Positions 1 to 8,821 of a DNA stretch of 64,000 nucleotides are shown here, in pieces. Source of the stretch: Crocinitomicaceae bacterium (GTDB lineage Bacteria; Bacteroidota; Bacteroidia; Flavobacteriales_G; Salibacteraceae). Under the pieces are notes generated by a model, which saw only the letters and a list, made by a program, of their open reading frames with translations, had not been told where the DNA came from and searched no databases. The first letter of the stretch is position 1. Every line of letters starts with the position of its first letter. The stretch covers positions 666,029 through 730,028 of the forward strand of contig PAME01000001.1 of NCBI GenBank assembly GCA_002707155.1. Reading direction: 5' to 3'. A program made the position numbers and the translations under genes.

Positions 1-248
<248 letters not shown>

Positions 249-275
249 TCCATCGATTTAATCAAATAAGTTATT

Positions 276-2261
276 ATGAAGCAAGTAGTTAGTTTGTTGT
301 CCATTCTTTGTGTTGGATATACCGCTTTTGCGCAAACCTCAAAAGACCCCATTTTACTAAAGGTAGAAGGACAGGAAGTGCGACTTTCTGAATTCGAAGC
401 GGTATACAATAAGAACAATTCGAATGCTCAATCGATTGATCCAAAAAGCAAAAGCGAATATTTGGATTTGTACATTAACTTTAAACTAAAAGTTGCCGAA
501 GCTGAAGCATTGGGTATGGATACCAGTCGAAAGTTTATCAATGAACTTGCCGGTTATAGAAAACAATTGGCAGAACCTTATTTGACGGATCAGCAGGTAA
601 CAGATGACCTAATTAAAGAGGCATACGATAGAAGCAAATCTGATGTTAATGCCTTCCATATTCTTGTTCAAGTGGATGAAAATGCTAACCCAAAAGACAC
701 TTTGGCTGCGTTAAAGAAAATTCAAAACTTGCGCCGAAAAATCAATGATCCTGCAACAGATTTTGAGAAAATAGCAAAAACGGCTTCTGAAGACCCATCT
801 GCTGCAACAAATGGAGGAGACTTAGGCTATTTCAGTGCCTTTCAAATGGTCTACCCATTTGAGTCCGCAGCTTTTAATACAGGTCTAGGATCAGTTTCTG
901 ACCCTATTCGAACTCGATTTGGCTACCACATTATATACGTAAAAGATAAACGACCTGCTAGAGGAGAAATACGCGCAGCTCACATAATGGTGAAGGTTGA
1001 AAATGCGGATGATCAAGAAGAAGTTAACTTGGCTGAAAAGAAGACGAATGAATTATATCAGCAACTGAGCGAAGGGGCTGATTTTGAAAATTTAGCCAAG
1101 GAGTTTAGCGATGATAAGGGTTCAGCGCGTGATGGTGGCGAATTGCCTTGGTTTGGAACAGGTAGAATGGTGCCTGCTTTTGAAAATGCTGCCTTCAGCC
1201 TCGAAAATGATGGCGATTTTTCTAAGCCAATTCGAAGTCGCTTTGGGTGGCACATAATCAAAAGATTGGAAGTGAGAAAAACGCCAGAGTTTGACGCAAT
1301 AAAAGAAGAACTCAAGAAAAAAGTTACTCGTGATGGCAGAGGAAAGAAGAGTAAATCTTCGTTTTATGCTAAGGTCAAAAAAGAGTATAACTTTCAAATC
1401 AATCAAAAGAATTTAATGGCCGTAGCAAAAATCATAGACAAGGATTACTATGAGAGAAAATGGACGGCAAGAGAAAAAGCAAAAGGAATGCGCAAGCCAA
1501 TCTTTACCTTGGAAGACACAAAATATCTACCAGAAAAGAAAACGATTACGCAAGCAGACTTTGCTGTTTATGTTGAGCAAAACCGAAAATTTCAACGCAT
1601 TCCTGAAACTGATCCAATGATAATTGTAGATCAATTGTTTGATGGTTATGTGAAACAAATTCTAACCACATTCGAGGATAAAAGGCTGGAGAAAAAGTAT
1701 CCAAAATTTGGAGCGTTAATGAAGGAGTACCACGACGGAATATTATTGTTTGATTTAATGGATCAAAAAGTATGGTCCAAAGCGGTAAAAGATACCACCG
1801 GTCTTAAAGCATATTACGAAGCCAATAAAACACAGCACGTTTGGCCAGATAGACTTGACGCTATTGTTTTTAACTGTGGTGATAAAAAATTGGCTAAAAA
1901 GACCTATAAAAAGGCAAAGAAAATGATGAAGACGAACACCTATAACGAGGATTCACTTTTGGCGTTCATCAATTCAGAAAGTCAATTGAATTTGAAAATT
2001 GAAGAAGAAAAATTTGAGAAAGGTCTAAACGGATATGTAGACGGATTAGATTGGAACTCAACGGGGTTCACAAAGATTAAATCGGACAATGATAAATTCA
2101 GATTTGCTTATGTAAGGGGCTTTTTGCCTACTCAGCCTAAAAAACTATCCGAAGCTAAAGGGCTTTATATATCTGCTTATCAAGATTATTTGGAAGAAGA
2201 GTGGTTGCAAAGTTTGAACGGTAAATACAAGGTTGAAGTCTTTAGAGAGGTGCTTCAGTAA
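276..2261 (+). CDS. Periplasmic peptidyl-prolyl isomerase with two parvulin domains
   Basis: A 661-residue secreted foldase. Residues 1-20 form a signal peptide ending AFAQ. Two consecutive PpiC/parvulin domains follow, at about 125-225 and 233-330. Each carries the family hallmarks: HILV or HIMV at the start, a GGDLG or GGELPWF turn, and a closing RFGYHII or RFGWHII strand. The remaining 330 residues are charged and unassigned, and probably form a SurA-like chaperone region. Parvulins isomerise Xaa-Pro bonds; in the periplasm they help outer-membrane proteins fold. It is the first of three consecutive SurA-like genes, with 3 bases to the next. The ATG at 276 is the only start that gives a signal peptide. 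The long C-terminal half is not found in classical SurA, so the exact clients cannot be inferred. Confidence 0.85.
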   Translation: MKQVVSLLSILCVGYTAFAQTSKDPILLKVEGQEVRLSEFEAVYNKNNSNAQSIDPKSKSEYLDLYINFKLKVAEAEALGMDTSRKFINELAGYRKQLAEPYLTDQQVTDDLIKEAYDRSKSDVNAFHILVQVDENANPKDTLAALKKIQNLRRKINDPATDFEKIAKTASEDPSAATNGGDLGYFSAFQMVYPFESAAFNTGLGSVSDPIRTRFGYHIIYVKDKRPARGEIRAAHIMVKVENADDQEEVNLAEKKTNELYQQLSEGADFENLAKEFSDDKGSARDGGELPWFGTGRMVPAFENAAFSLENDGDFSKPIRSRFGWHIIKRLEVRKTPEFDAIKEELKKKVTRDGRGKKSKSSFYAKVKKEYNFQINQKNLMAVAKIIDKDYYERKWTAREKAKGMRKPIFTLEDTKYLPEKKTITQADFAVYVEQNRKFQRIPETDPMIIVDQLFDGYVKQILTTFEDKRLEKKYPKFGALMKEYHDGILLFDLMDQKVWSKAVKDTTGLKAYYEANKTQHVWPDRLDAIVFNCGDKKLAKKTYKKAKKMMKTNTYNEDSLLAFINSESQLNLKIEEEKFEKGLNGYVDGLDWNSTGFTKIKSDNDKFRFAYVRGFLPTQPKKLSEAKGLYISAYQDYLEEEWLQSLNGKYKVEVFREVLQ

Positions 2262-2264
2262 ACG

Positions 2265-3125
2265 TTGATACGCTCCTTAAATATTTTATTACTCACTGCG
2301 CTGTTTTTCAACAGTGCCTGTACCTATTTTTCTGAACATGCCCAGCCAGATAAGGACTTACTTGCTGTAGTTGGAGACAAAAGTCTATACCTGCAAGATG
2401 TAACGGGAGCAATTCCAACTGGTTTAGATTCGGCGTCTTACAATTTGTTTTTAAAAGATGTAGTTCGGAAATGGGTGGAGGATCAAGCGCTGCTCAATCG
2501 AGCTGAACTAAATTTGAGTGAAGAACAAAAAGATTTTCAAAAGGAAATAGAAAAGTTTAGGGCGTCTTTAATTACCTATGAGTATGAGCAAGAATATATT
2601 CGACAAAAATTAGACACGGTGGTATCTGAAAGTGAAATTGAGGCATTCTATAATGAACGACCAGAAAATTTTCAATTAAAAGATTACGTGCTGAAAGCGC
2701 GATTTTTGAAAATTGATGAAAACGCACCAAAGCTGAAAAAAATTGAAAAATGGATAACATCTTCAGATGTTGAAGATCTATTGGAATTAGAGGAGTATTG
2801 CATTCAATATACCACCACATTTTTAGTAGAAGATAAATGGATTCAATTGTCAAACCTGCTTAATGTCATTCCCTTGGATGTAATTGATCCAAAAGCATTT
2901 TTAGTAAACACCAAATACAAGGAAATTTATAGTCCACCCTTTAAATATTTTTTGTTCATTTACGATTATCGATTAATAAATACACTTTCTCCACTTCAAG
3001 TAGAACGTGAAAAAATAATTAATGCTATAATTAACGAAAGAAGAATGACCTTGCTGAAAAATATGCGCGGTGGAATTCTTTCTGAAGCTATGAATAGAAA
3101 TGAAGTTCAGATCCTGATAAAATGA
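2265..3125 (+). CDS. SurA-N-like lipoprotein without a recognisable parvulin domain
   Basis: A 286-residue protein between two parvulin foldases, starting with TTG 3 bases after the previous stop and overlapping the next start (ATGA). A hydrophobic N-terminus followed by Cys19 (FNSAC) suggests a lipoprotein, although Asn at -3 is not ideal for a lipobox. The body is helical and charged, with a segment VVSESEIEAFYNERPENF (about 121-138) typical of the linker before a parvulin domain. The parvulin signatures HILV, GGxLG and FGxHI are absent. I infer a non-catalytic chaperone partner of its neighbours. Only the lipoprotein and SurA-neighbour statements rest on sequence. A later start is possible but would remove the signal peptide. 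Confidence 0.65.
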   Translation: MIRSLNILLLTALFFNSACTYFSEHAQPDKDLLAVVGDKSLYLQDVTGAIPTGLDSASYNLFLKDVVRKWVEDQALLNRAELNLSEEQKDFQKEIEKFRASLITYEYEQEYIRQKLDTVVSESEIEAFYNERPENFQLKDYVLKARFLKIDENAPKLKKIEKWITSSDVEDLLELEEYCIQYTTTFLVEDKWIQLSNLLNVIPLDVIDPKAFLVNTKYKEIYSPPFKYFLFIYDYRLINTLSPLQVEREKIINAIINERRMTLLKNMRGGILSEAMNRNEVQILIK

Positions 3126-4501
3126 AAAAATTAAGTCTATATGTACTTCTTTTAATCGGCTATTCCTCTTTTGCTCAGGGAGATGAGAACCTGGTCGACG
3201 GCGTTGTCGCAGTTATCGGAGAAAATATGATTCTCAAAAGTGAAATTGAGGAGCAGTATGCAAGTTTTCTTCAATCCGGAAAGCCAGTAAACGACAATAC
3301 GCGCTGTGAACTTTTCGAGGAGCTTTTGTTTTCTAAGCTATTGCTTGGGCAGGCTGAAGAAGACAGTTTGTTTGTGGGTGAGGATCAGATCAATAGTGAA
3401 ATAGATAGGAGATTGCGTTATTTTATTTCTCAATTTGGAAGCAAAGAAAAGCTAGAAGAATTTTACGAGAAGTCAGTAGAAGAGATACGAATTGAGTTCC
3501 ATGATCCAATTCAAGAACAGTTGATGACTCAGCGAATGCAAGAACAAATTTCTGGAAATGCTTCTGTGTCACCTGGAGAAGTTAGGGCATTTTACGATGA
3601 AATACCCAAGGACAGTTTACCAGAAATTAGTGCTCAAATTGAATTGAACCAACTTGTTAGAAAACCACCGATTAATGAAGGAGAGCGCGACAAAGCACGA
3701 AATAAATTGCTTGAATTCAGAAAACGTATTGTCGAAGGAGAAGATTTTGGAACACTTGCGTATTTATACTCCGAAGATCCTGGAAGTGCGCGTGAAAATG
3801 GTCAATTGGGCTTTATGAGCCGTTCAGAGTTAGTCTCTGAGTTTGCAGCTGTTGCCTTTAATTTGGAGAAAGAGGAAGTATCGGGAGTCGTAGAAACAGA
3901 ATTTGGTTTTCACCTTATTAAAATGAATGAAAGAAGTGGGCAAAAGGTAAGTGTGAGTCATATTCTTATTTCACCAAAAGTAGTTTCTGGTGACTTATTA
4001 GCGGCAAAGTCTTTTCTGGACTCTATGAAGAACAGCATTCAAACCATAGACACACTCACCTTCGAGCTTGCTGCAACATTGTTTTCTGAGGATAAAGAAA
4101 CGCGTTTCAGTGGTGGGATTATAGTCAATCCTTTATCGGGCTCAGCAAAATTTGAAATGGAGCAAGTCTCCCAAATTGATCCTTCGCTTTATTTGATGAT
4201 AGACAAACTAAAAGTTGGTGACATTGCTGGACCCGAATTGGCTCAAATGCGCGATGGCTCTAGAGTTTATAGAATTGTTATGTTAAAGGATGTTACAGAT
4301 GCACATACAGCAAACCTCAAACAAGATTATCAGTTCATTCAAACTTTAGCTTTGAACAAGAAACAATCTGAGGTAATGAACGAGTGGATTTCAAGTCATG
4401 TAAATCGATTTTATTTAAAAGTTGATGAGCGTTACAATACTTGTAAATTTAAGTACAACTGGATTTCTACCACAGCAAAAGCAGATAAAAAAGATGAGTG
4501 A
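3122..4501 (+). CDS. SurA-like periplasmic peptidyl-prolyl isomerase
   Basis: A 459-residue foldase with a signal peptide ending SSFAQ (residues 1-19). A SurA N-terminal chaperone segment opens with [19 protein letters not shown] (about 25-43), followed by a first parvulin domain at about 175-275 (GQLGFMSR, then FGFHLIKM). A second, more degenerate parvulin unit starts at SHILIS (about 279) and lacks a clear closing FGxHI strand. This order of SurA N-domain followed by two parvulin units is that of E. coli SurA. The expected role is to escort unfolded beta-barrel proteins to the BAM complex. The start overlaps the previous stop by 4 bases and the end overlaps the MoxR start by 8, so the cluster is probably translationally coupled. 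Of the three PPIase-like genes this one is closest to classical SurA. Confidence 0.85.
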   Translation: MKKLSLYVLLLIGYSSFAQGDENLVDGVVAVIGENMILKSEIEEQYASFLQSGKPVNDNTRCELFEELLFSKLLLGQAEEDSLFVGEDQINSEIDRRLRYFISQFGSKEKLEEFYEKSVEEIRIEFHDPIQEQLMTQRMQEQISGNASVSPGEVRAFYDEIPKDSLPEISAQIELNQLVRKPPINEGERDKARNKLLEFRKRIVEGEDFGTLAYLYSEDPGSARENGQLGFMSRSELVSEFAAVAFNLEKEEVSGVVETEFGFHLIKMNERSGQKVSVSHILISPKVVSGDLLAAKSFLDSMKNSIQTIDTLTFELAATLFSEDKETRFSGGIIVNPLSGSAKFEMEQVSQIDPSLYLMIDKLKVGDIAGPELAQMRDGSRVYRIVMLKDVTDAHTANLKQDYQFIQTLALNKKQSEVMNEWISSHVNRFYLKVDERYNTCKFKYNWISTTAKADKKDE

Positions 4502-5459
4502 AGTAACGAGTGAAGATGTAAAGGCAGTTGAGGAATTTGGAGTTAAGTACAAAACGCTTCAAAAGGAAATAGCCAAAGTTATCGTTGGACAAGATGAGGT
4601 AATCAAATTTGTACTCATTTCAATTTTTTCCAAAGGACACTGCTTGCTAGTTGGTGTGCCTGGTTTGGCTAAAACCTTATTGGTAAATACCATTTCAGAA
4701 GCACTGGGATTAAATTTTAGTAGAATTCAATTTACACCAGATTTAATGCCCTCGGATATTATTGGATCTGAAATTCTAGATGAAAACCGAAACTTTAAGT
4801 TTATTAAAGGACCCATTTTTTCAAATATTATTCTTGCTGATGAAATAAACAGAACTCCGCCTAAAACACAAGCTGCATTGCTTGAAGCGATGCAAGAAAA
4901 ATCGGTTACTGCAAATGGGCACCATTACAAATTAGATGCACCATTTTTTGTCTTAGCCACTCAAAACCCTATTGAACAAGAGGGAACTTATCCCTTGCCG
5001 GAAGCTCAATTGGATCGTTTTATGTTCAATGTATGGGTCGATTATCCCTCGTTTGAGGAGGAACTAGCGGTTGTAAAAGCAACGACAGCAAATATTTCTA
5101 GTAATGCAGAAAGAGTATTGAGTGCAGAAGAAATATTAAAGTATCAGGATTTGGTTCGAAAAATTCCTATTGCAGATAATGTAATGGAATATGCTGTTCG
5201 ATTAGCGGGCAAAACAAGGCCGAATGAAAATGCACCGGAGCTTGTTTCAAAGTATTTAAGTTGGGGAGCAGGACCAAGAGCCTCGCAGTATCTTGTTGTC
5301 GGTGCTAAATGTCATGCATTGATAAATGGTAAATTTTCTCCAGATATCGAGGACGTGCAGGCAGTTGCAGCTTCAGTATTGCGTCACAGAATAGTGCGCA
5401 ACTACAGAGCCGAGGCAGATGGTTACTCGGTTGAGAAAATTATTTCAGAAATTCTATAA
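4494..5459 (+). CDS. MoxR-family AAA+ ATPase
   Basis: A 321-residue cytosolic AAA+ ATPase. Walker A is GVPGLAKT (54-61). Walker B is [21 protein letters not shown] (about 113 onwards), followed by sensor segment [22 protein letters not shown], all diagnostic of MoxR. MoxR ATPases act as chaperones that insert cofactors or activate VWA-domain partners. Usual neighbours are DUF58 and Bat/VWA genes, but none is present here: upstream lie SurA-like foldases and downstream is elbB. The open frame extends upstream to 4422, but I start at ATG 4494 because it gives the typical MoxR N-terminus and overlaps the upstream stop by only 8 bases. The family is certain; the client is unknown. Confidence 0.93.
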   Translation: MSEVTSEDVKAVEEFGVKYKTLQKEIAKVIVGQDEVIKFVLISIFSKGHCLLVGVPGLAKTLLVNTISEALGLNFSRIQFTPDLMPSDIIGSEILDENRNFKFIKGPIFSNIILADEINRTPPKTQAALLEAMQEKSVTANGHHYKLDAPFFVLATQNPIEQEGTYPLPEAQLDRFMFNVWVDYPSFEEELAVVKATTANISSNAERVLSAEEILKYQDLVRKIPIADNVMEYAVRLAGKTRPNENAPELVSKYLSWGAGPRASQYLVVGAKCHALINGKFSPDIEDVQAVAASVLRHRIVRNYRAEADGYSVEKIISEIL

Positions 5460-5468
5460 ACTTATTTT

Positions 5469-6149
5469 ATGAAGGCTCTTGTTGCACTTTCTGGTAATGG
5501 AGTATACGACGGCTCCGAAATTCATGAATCAGTATTAACTCTGCTGCACCTCAATATGCAGGGCATTGAATACCAGTGCGTTGCTCCAAACATAAAACAG
5601 TACCATGTCATAAATCACACAAATGGTGAGGAGATGAAGGAATCGCGTAACGTCTTGGTAGAAGCGGCCAGAATTGCGCGCGGAGATATAAAAGATTTAA
5701 GTGAAGTTTCCATAGCAGACTATGATGCTTTAATCCTTCCAGGCGGTTTTGGTGCTGCTAAAAATTTTACAACTTGGGCTTTTGATGGCCCAAAAGGAAG
5801 CGTTTTGAAGGAAATCAAAACCATTATTCTTGAGACAGTGAAATTGAAAAAGCCAATTTTAGCTATGTGTATGGCTCCCGTAGTAATTGCAAAGTCGCTA
5901 GAGGGAAGCACGATTTCTGCTAAGCTTACCGTTGGAAGCGATAAAGAAGCCACACCATACGAAATTGAAGCAATTAGTGCTGGAATGGAATCAATTGGAG
6001 CTAGGGCAGAAAAAGTATCGGTACGCGAACTTACTGTTGATACAGAACATAAGATTATTACCACACCTTGTTACATGATGGAGGCATCTATAAGTGAAAT
6101 TAGTGAAGGTATTGCTAAAGCTGTATCTGCTCTTAAATTAATGTTGTAG
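5469..6149 (+). CDS. elbB: ElbB-type DJ-1/PfpI family protein
   Basis: A 226-residue cytosolic protein of the DJ-1/PfpI superfamily. It opens with VALSGNGVYDGSEIHE, the ElbB signature. ALILPGGFGAAKNF lies in the middle, and the nucleophile elbow AMCMAPVVIA carries the reactive Cys, near residue 137. ElbB proteins are annotated as isoprenoid-biosynthesis glyoxalases; E. coli ElbB has weak glyoxalase activity, and its physiological role is not settled. Length matches the family (about 217). It starts 9 bases after moxR and ends 1 base before the next gene, so it is probably in the same transcript. Confidence 0.92.
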   Translation: MKALVALSGNGVYDGSEIHESVLTLLHLNMQGIEYQCVAPNIKQYHVINHTNGEEMKESRNVLVEAARIARGDIKDLSEVSIADYDALILPGGFGAAKNFTTWAFDGPKGSVLKEIKTIILETVKLKKPILAMCMAPVVIAKSLEGSTISAKLTVGSDKEATPYEIEAISAGMESIGARAEKVSVRELTVDTEHKIITTPCYMMEASISEISEGIAKAVSALKLML

Positions 6150-6150
6150 C

Positions 6151-6801
6151 TTGGAAAAACGCTTTTTTACTACTCCAAGAACAGCTCGATTTTACTTACT
6201 TGGAAATACGCTAAACCCAACTAAAATATGGGTGGCAATTCATGGATACGGGCAGCAGGGAAAATATTTTTCAAAAAAAGTTGAAGCATTGCTGGATGAG
6301 GAAACCTTGGTCGTTATTCCCGAAGCGCTAAATAGATATTACCTCAAAGGGTTTAATGGTAGAGTTGGAGCTACTTGGATGACTTCAGACGATAGGCAAG
6401 CAGATATTCAAGATAATACGAATTACCTCGAAGAACTCATCACATCTATTCATACGCAATATCCGTCAATAAATGAACTCAATGTGTTCGCTTTTTCGCA
6501 GGGTATAGCTACCGCTTGCAGATGGTACGCTGAGTCAAGGTTTTCCGCCAAGAAGTTGGTTTTTTGGGCAGGCTCATTGGCAAACGATCTAAACTTTAAT
6601 CAGTATAAGAATAAGTTTAACTCAAGCGAAATAGCCTACGTATTTGGTAATAGTGACGAGTTTTTTGAAGCATCAAAAATTTTAATGAACGAGAGTTTAT
6701 TTTTGAATGCGAATATTGATTATCAATTGGTTACCTTTGAAGGCAAGCACGTAATAGATTCCAAATTATTAAAGGAATTGGCACATGATAAGAGAAAGTA
6801 A
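6151..6801 (+). CDS. Small alpha/beta hydrolase (phospholipase/carboxylesterase-like)
   Basis: A 216-residue soluble protein without signal peptide. WVAIHGYGQQGKYF (about 26-39) is the oxyanion-loop strand of alpha/beta hydrolases. FAFSQGIA (about 115) is the nucleophile elbow, with Ala in place of the first Gly of GxSxG. A late GKHVID supplies the catalytic His. This arrangement resembles the short carboxylesterase/lysophospholipase family. The substrate is unknown. The start is TTG, 1 base after the elbB stop; the end overlaps the transporter start by 17 bases. No ATG upstream gives a better N-terminus. Confidence 0.7.
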   Translation: MEKRFFTTPRTARFYLLGNTLNPTKIWVAIHGYGQQGKYFSKKVEALLDEETLVVIPEALNRYYLKGFNGRVGATWMTSDDRQADIQDNTNYLEELITSIHTQYPSINELNVFAFSQGIATACRWYAESRFSAKKLVFWAGSLANDLNFNQYKNKFNSSEIAYVFGNSDEFFEASKILMNESLFLNANIDYQLVTFEGKHVIDSKLLKELAHDKRK

Positions 6802-7891
6802 TTGGTTAAAAAGAATATTATTAATTCTACTTGCAGTAGTTTTAATCTACTTGGTTTGGAACCTTCAAACGCTTATAGTTTATGTGTTAATTTCTGGAAT
6901 CATCTCTATTGTAGCCAATCCTTTAGTCGCGTTTTGTGACCGATTAAAGTATAAGAAAATAAGAATCCCACGCGGCATATCTGCTATACTATCGCTGATA
7001 TTAATTTGGGGAATAGTCATCGGAGTAATGAGTATTATAATACCTATATTCTCATCACAAATATCCGTGCTTTCTAATTTAGATTACGATAATATTTGGC
7101 ACAAATTGAAAGGCCCAATATCTAATTTTGATGCTCAATTACGCCAGTTTGGTGTGTTGGCAGGCGATGGTGAGCAAAGTGTTGACATACTCAAAGAGCG
7201 GGTAAAGGAGATGCTAAATGTTTCTGATTTGGCCTTGGTGTTTTCTTCAGTATTAAATGGTTTAGGTAATGTATTCGTTGCATTTTTCTCAATATCCTTC
7301 ATTTCGTTTTTTTTCATTAAAGAAAAAGGAATGTTTATGAGCATCTTGTTTGCACTCATACCAGCAAGGTATAAAGCGGAAGCTGATGTTGTAATGTCTA
7401 AAAGTAAGAACTTGTTATCGCGTTACTTTTTGGGCGTTCTTTTACAAATTACTGTCATATTTATTTTTCTTTTCTCAACCTTAGCACTGCTTGATGTTAA
7501 AAGCGCATTTCTTATCGCACTTTTTGCTGCCATTATTAATATTATCCCTTATATCGGGCCGTTTATTGGCGCCTTTGTAGGAATAATAATCGTTGTTACT
7601 ACTGGCCTAGATACAATTCCCATGAATGGACTTTTGCCATTAGCAGGAACTGTTGCTCTGGTATTTCTGGTAGTTCAACTGTTGGACAATATTATTTTCC
7701 AGCCTTATATTTTCTCGAATAGTGTGCATGCCCATCCATTGGAAATCTTTTTGGTTATTTCTATAGCTGGCACTTTGGGAGGAATTACTTCCATGATATT
7801 GGCCATTCCACTTTATACCGTAATTAGAATTATAGCAAAAGAGTTTCTTTCACAATTTAAGATTGTTCAAGACCTCACCGATAACTTATAG
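6785..7891 (+). CDS. AI-2E family transporter (TqsA/PerM-like membrane protein)
   Basis: A 368-residue inner-membrane protein with about eight hydrophobic segments. Two or three lie at the N-terminus, followed by a soluble loop (about 75-155), then a cluster to the C-terminus containing the family's PYIGPFIGA (about 255-263) and a late QLLDNIIFQPYIFS segment. Members of the AI-2E/UPF0118 family export small molecules or sodium; TqsA exports autoinducer-2 in E. coli, but most homologues have no known substrate. It overlaps the hydrolase end and lies 3 bases before the nitroreductase gene, within one apparent operon. The family assignment is confident; the transported molecule is unknown. Confidence 0.88.
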   Translation: MIRESNWLKRILLILLAVVLIYLVWNLQTLIVYVLISGIISIVANPLVAFCDRLKYKKIRIPRGISAILSLILIWGIVIGVMSIIIPIFSSQISVLSNLDYDNIWHKLKGPISNFDAQLRQFGVLAGDGEQSVDILKERVKEMLNVSDLALVFSSVLNGLGNVFVAFFSISFISFFFIKEKGMFMSILFALIPARYKAEADVVMSKSKNLLSRYFLGVLLQITVIFIFLFSTLALLDVKSAFLIALFAAIINIIPYIGPFIGAFVGIIIVVTTGLDTIPMNGLLPLAGTVALVFLVVQLLDNIIFQPYIFSNSVHAHPLEIFLVISIAGTLGGITSMILAIPLYTVIRIIAKEFLSQFKIVQDLTDNL

Positions 7892-7894
7892 AGT

Positions 7895-8485
7895 ATGAAG
7901 TATAGCCTTAGTGAGTTAAATGAAATTATTGAAAATCGACGAACGATTTTTCCAGAGCAGTTTTCAGATCGGAAAGTGCAAAAAGAGCAGGTTGAAAAAT
8001 TAATAAATGCTGCTAAATGGGCTCCAACGCATAGGCTGACTCAACCCTGGCGCTTTACGGTTTTTATGGAACAAGGCTTAAGAGATTTTGGTCAGTTTCA
8101 CGCAGAACTTTATAAAGCTAATGCACCAACCGATGCATTTAGTCAAATGAAATACGACAAGATATTGAACCGCGCAAAGCTTTCTTCTGCGATTATTGTA
8201 GTCGGAGTTAAAAAAGACCCTTTCAATAAAGTCCCTTTCTTGGAAGAAATTGCGGCGACTTCTGCTGCGGTTCAAAACATGGCTTTAATGGCAACAGCAT
8301 ATGGCTTGGCTTTTTATTGGGGAACAGGAGGGATGACCTTTTCCGAAGAAATGAAGTTGCATGTGGGTTTAGAAGCAGAAGATCAGGTTTTAGGCCAATT
8401 ATTTTTAGGGTATCCAGCTGGCGAATGGCCAAGAAAAACGCCCAGAAAACCAATGGAATACTTTACCGATTGGCGCATCGATTAA
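7895..8485 (+). CDS. Nitroreductase family FMN-dependent oxidoreductase
   Basis: A 196-residue cytosolic flavoprotein. The N-terminus IIENRRTIFPEQFSDR resembles the RRSxR FMN-phosphate contact region of nitroreductases. KWAPTHRLTQPWRFTVF (about 47-63) is the conserved AxxAPSxxNxQPWRF motif, and FYWGTGG (about 142-148) is the C-terminal FMN loop. The family reduces nitro compounds, quinones or other acceptors with NAD(P)H; the substrate here is unknown. It is the last gene of the rightward cluster and converges on the DUF3817 gene with a 9-base gap bridged by a hairpin. Confidence 0.88.
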   Translation: MKYSLSELNEIIENRRTIFPEQFSDRKVQKEQVEKLINAAKWAPTHRLTQPWRFTVFMEQGLRDFGQFHAELYKANAPTDAFSQMKYDKILNRAKLSSAIIVVGVKKDPFNKVPFLEEIAATSAAVQNMALMATAYGLAFYWGTGGMTFSEEMKLHVGLEAEDQVLGQLFLGYPAGEWPRKTPRKPMEYFTDWRID

Positions 8486-8500
8486 AAGTCAGTTTTAATC
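8480..8500. terminator. Hairpin between convergent genes
   Basis: GATTAAAA (8480-8487), a five-base loop and TTTTAATC (8493-8500) form a perfect 8-bp, AT-rich stem. It spans the stop codons of the nitroreductase (+) and DUF3817 (-) genes. A bidirectional terminator is the simplest reading, but the stem is weak and no long T-tract follows on the + strand. Confidence 0.45.
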
Positions 8501-8770
8501 TTTCCCAATCAATCGTTTTTCGAATAACCAAGGTCCTAAGGGTATGAAGCTTGCTATTCCTGCAAGAAGCAGTTTTGTAAACTTCCAATTGTATTTAAAA
8601 AAGACATAAAGTGCTGCGACAAGGTAGCCCATGAAAAAAACGCCATGCGCCCAGCCGGCATATTTAACCATTAGTGGCTCGTCCCAGATATATTTTAAGG
8701 GCATAGCAATCAACAGAAGAAATAAAAACGAAAAGCCTTCAATTCGGCCAATCCACTTAAATGCATTCAT
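8495..8770 (-). CDS. DUF3817 family membrane protein
   Basis: A 91-residue integral membrane protein with three hydrophobic segments (about 10-30, 41-60, 66-85). The pattern RIEGFSFLFLLLIAMPLKY near the N-terminus and a central WAHGVFFMGYL are the DUF3817 hallmarks (His in the second helix, GxxxxL after it). No biochemical function is established for this family. It is encoded alone, convergent with the nitroreductase gene and 51 bases upstream of the end of the T9SS protein gene on its other side. Length is normal for the family. Confidence 0.85.
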   Translation of the reverse strand: MNAFKWIGRIEGFSFLFLLLIAMPLKYIWDEPLMVKYAGWAHGVFFMGYLVAALYVFFKYNWKFTKLLLAGIASFIPLGPWLFEKRLIGKD

Positions 8771-8821
8771 AGATAGAATTTTGTTGAACTTAACTTATAA
8801 CAAGAGCTTTTGGCTCAAAAG

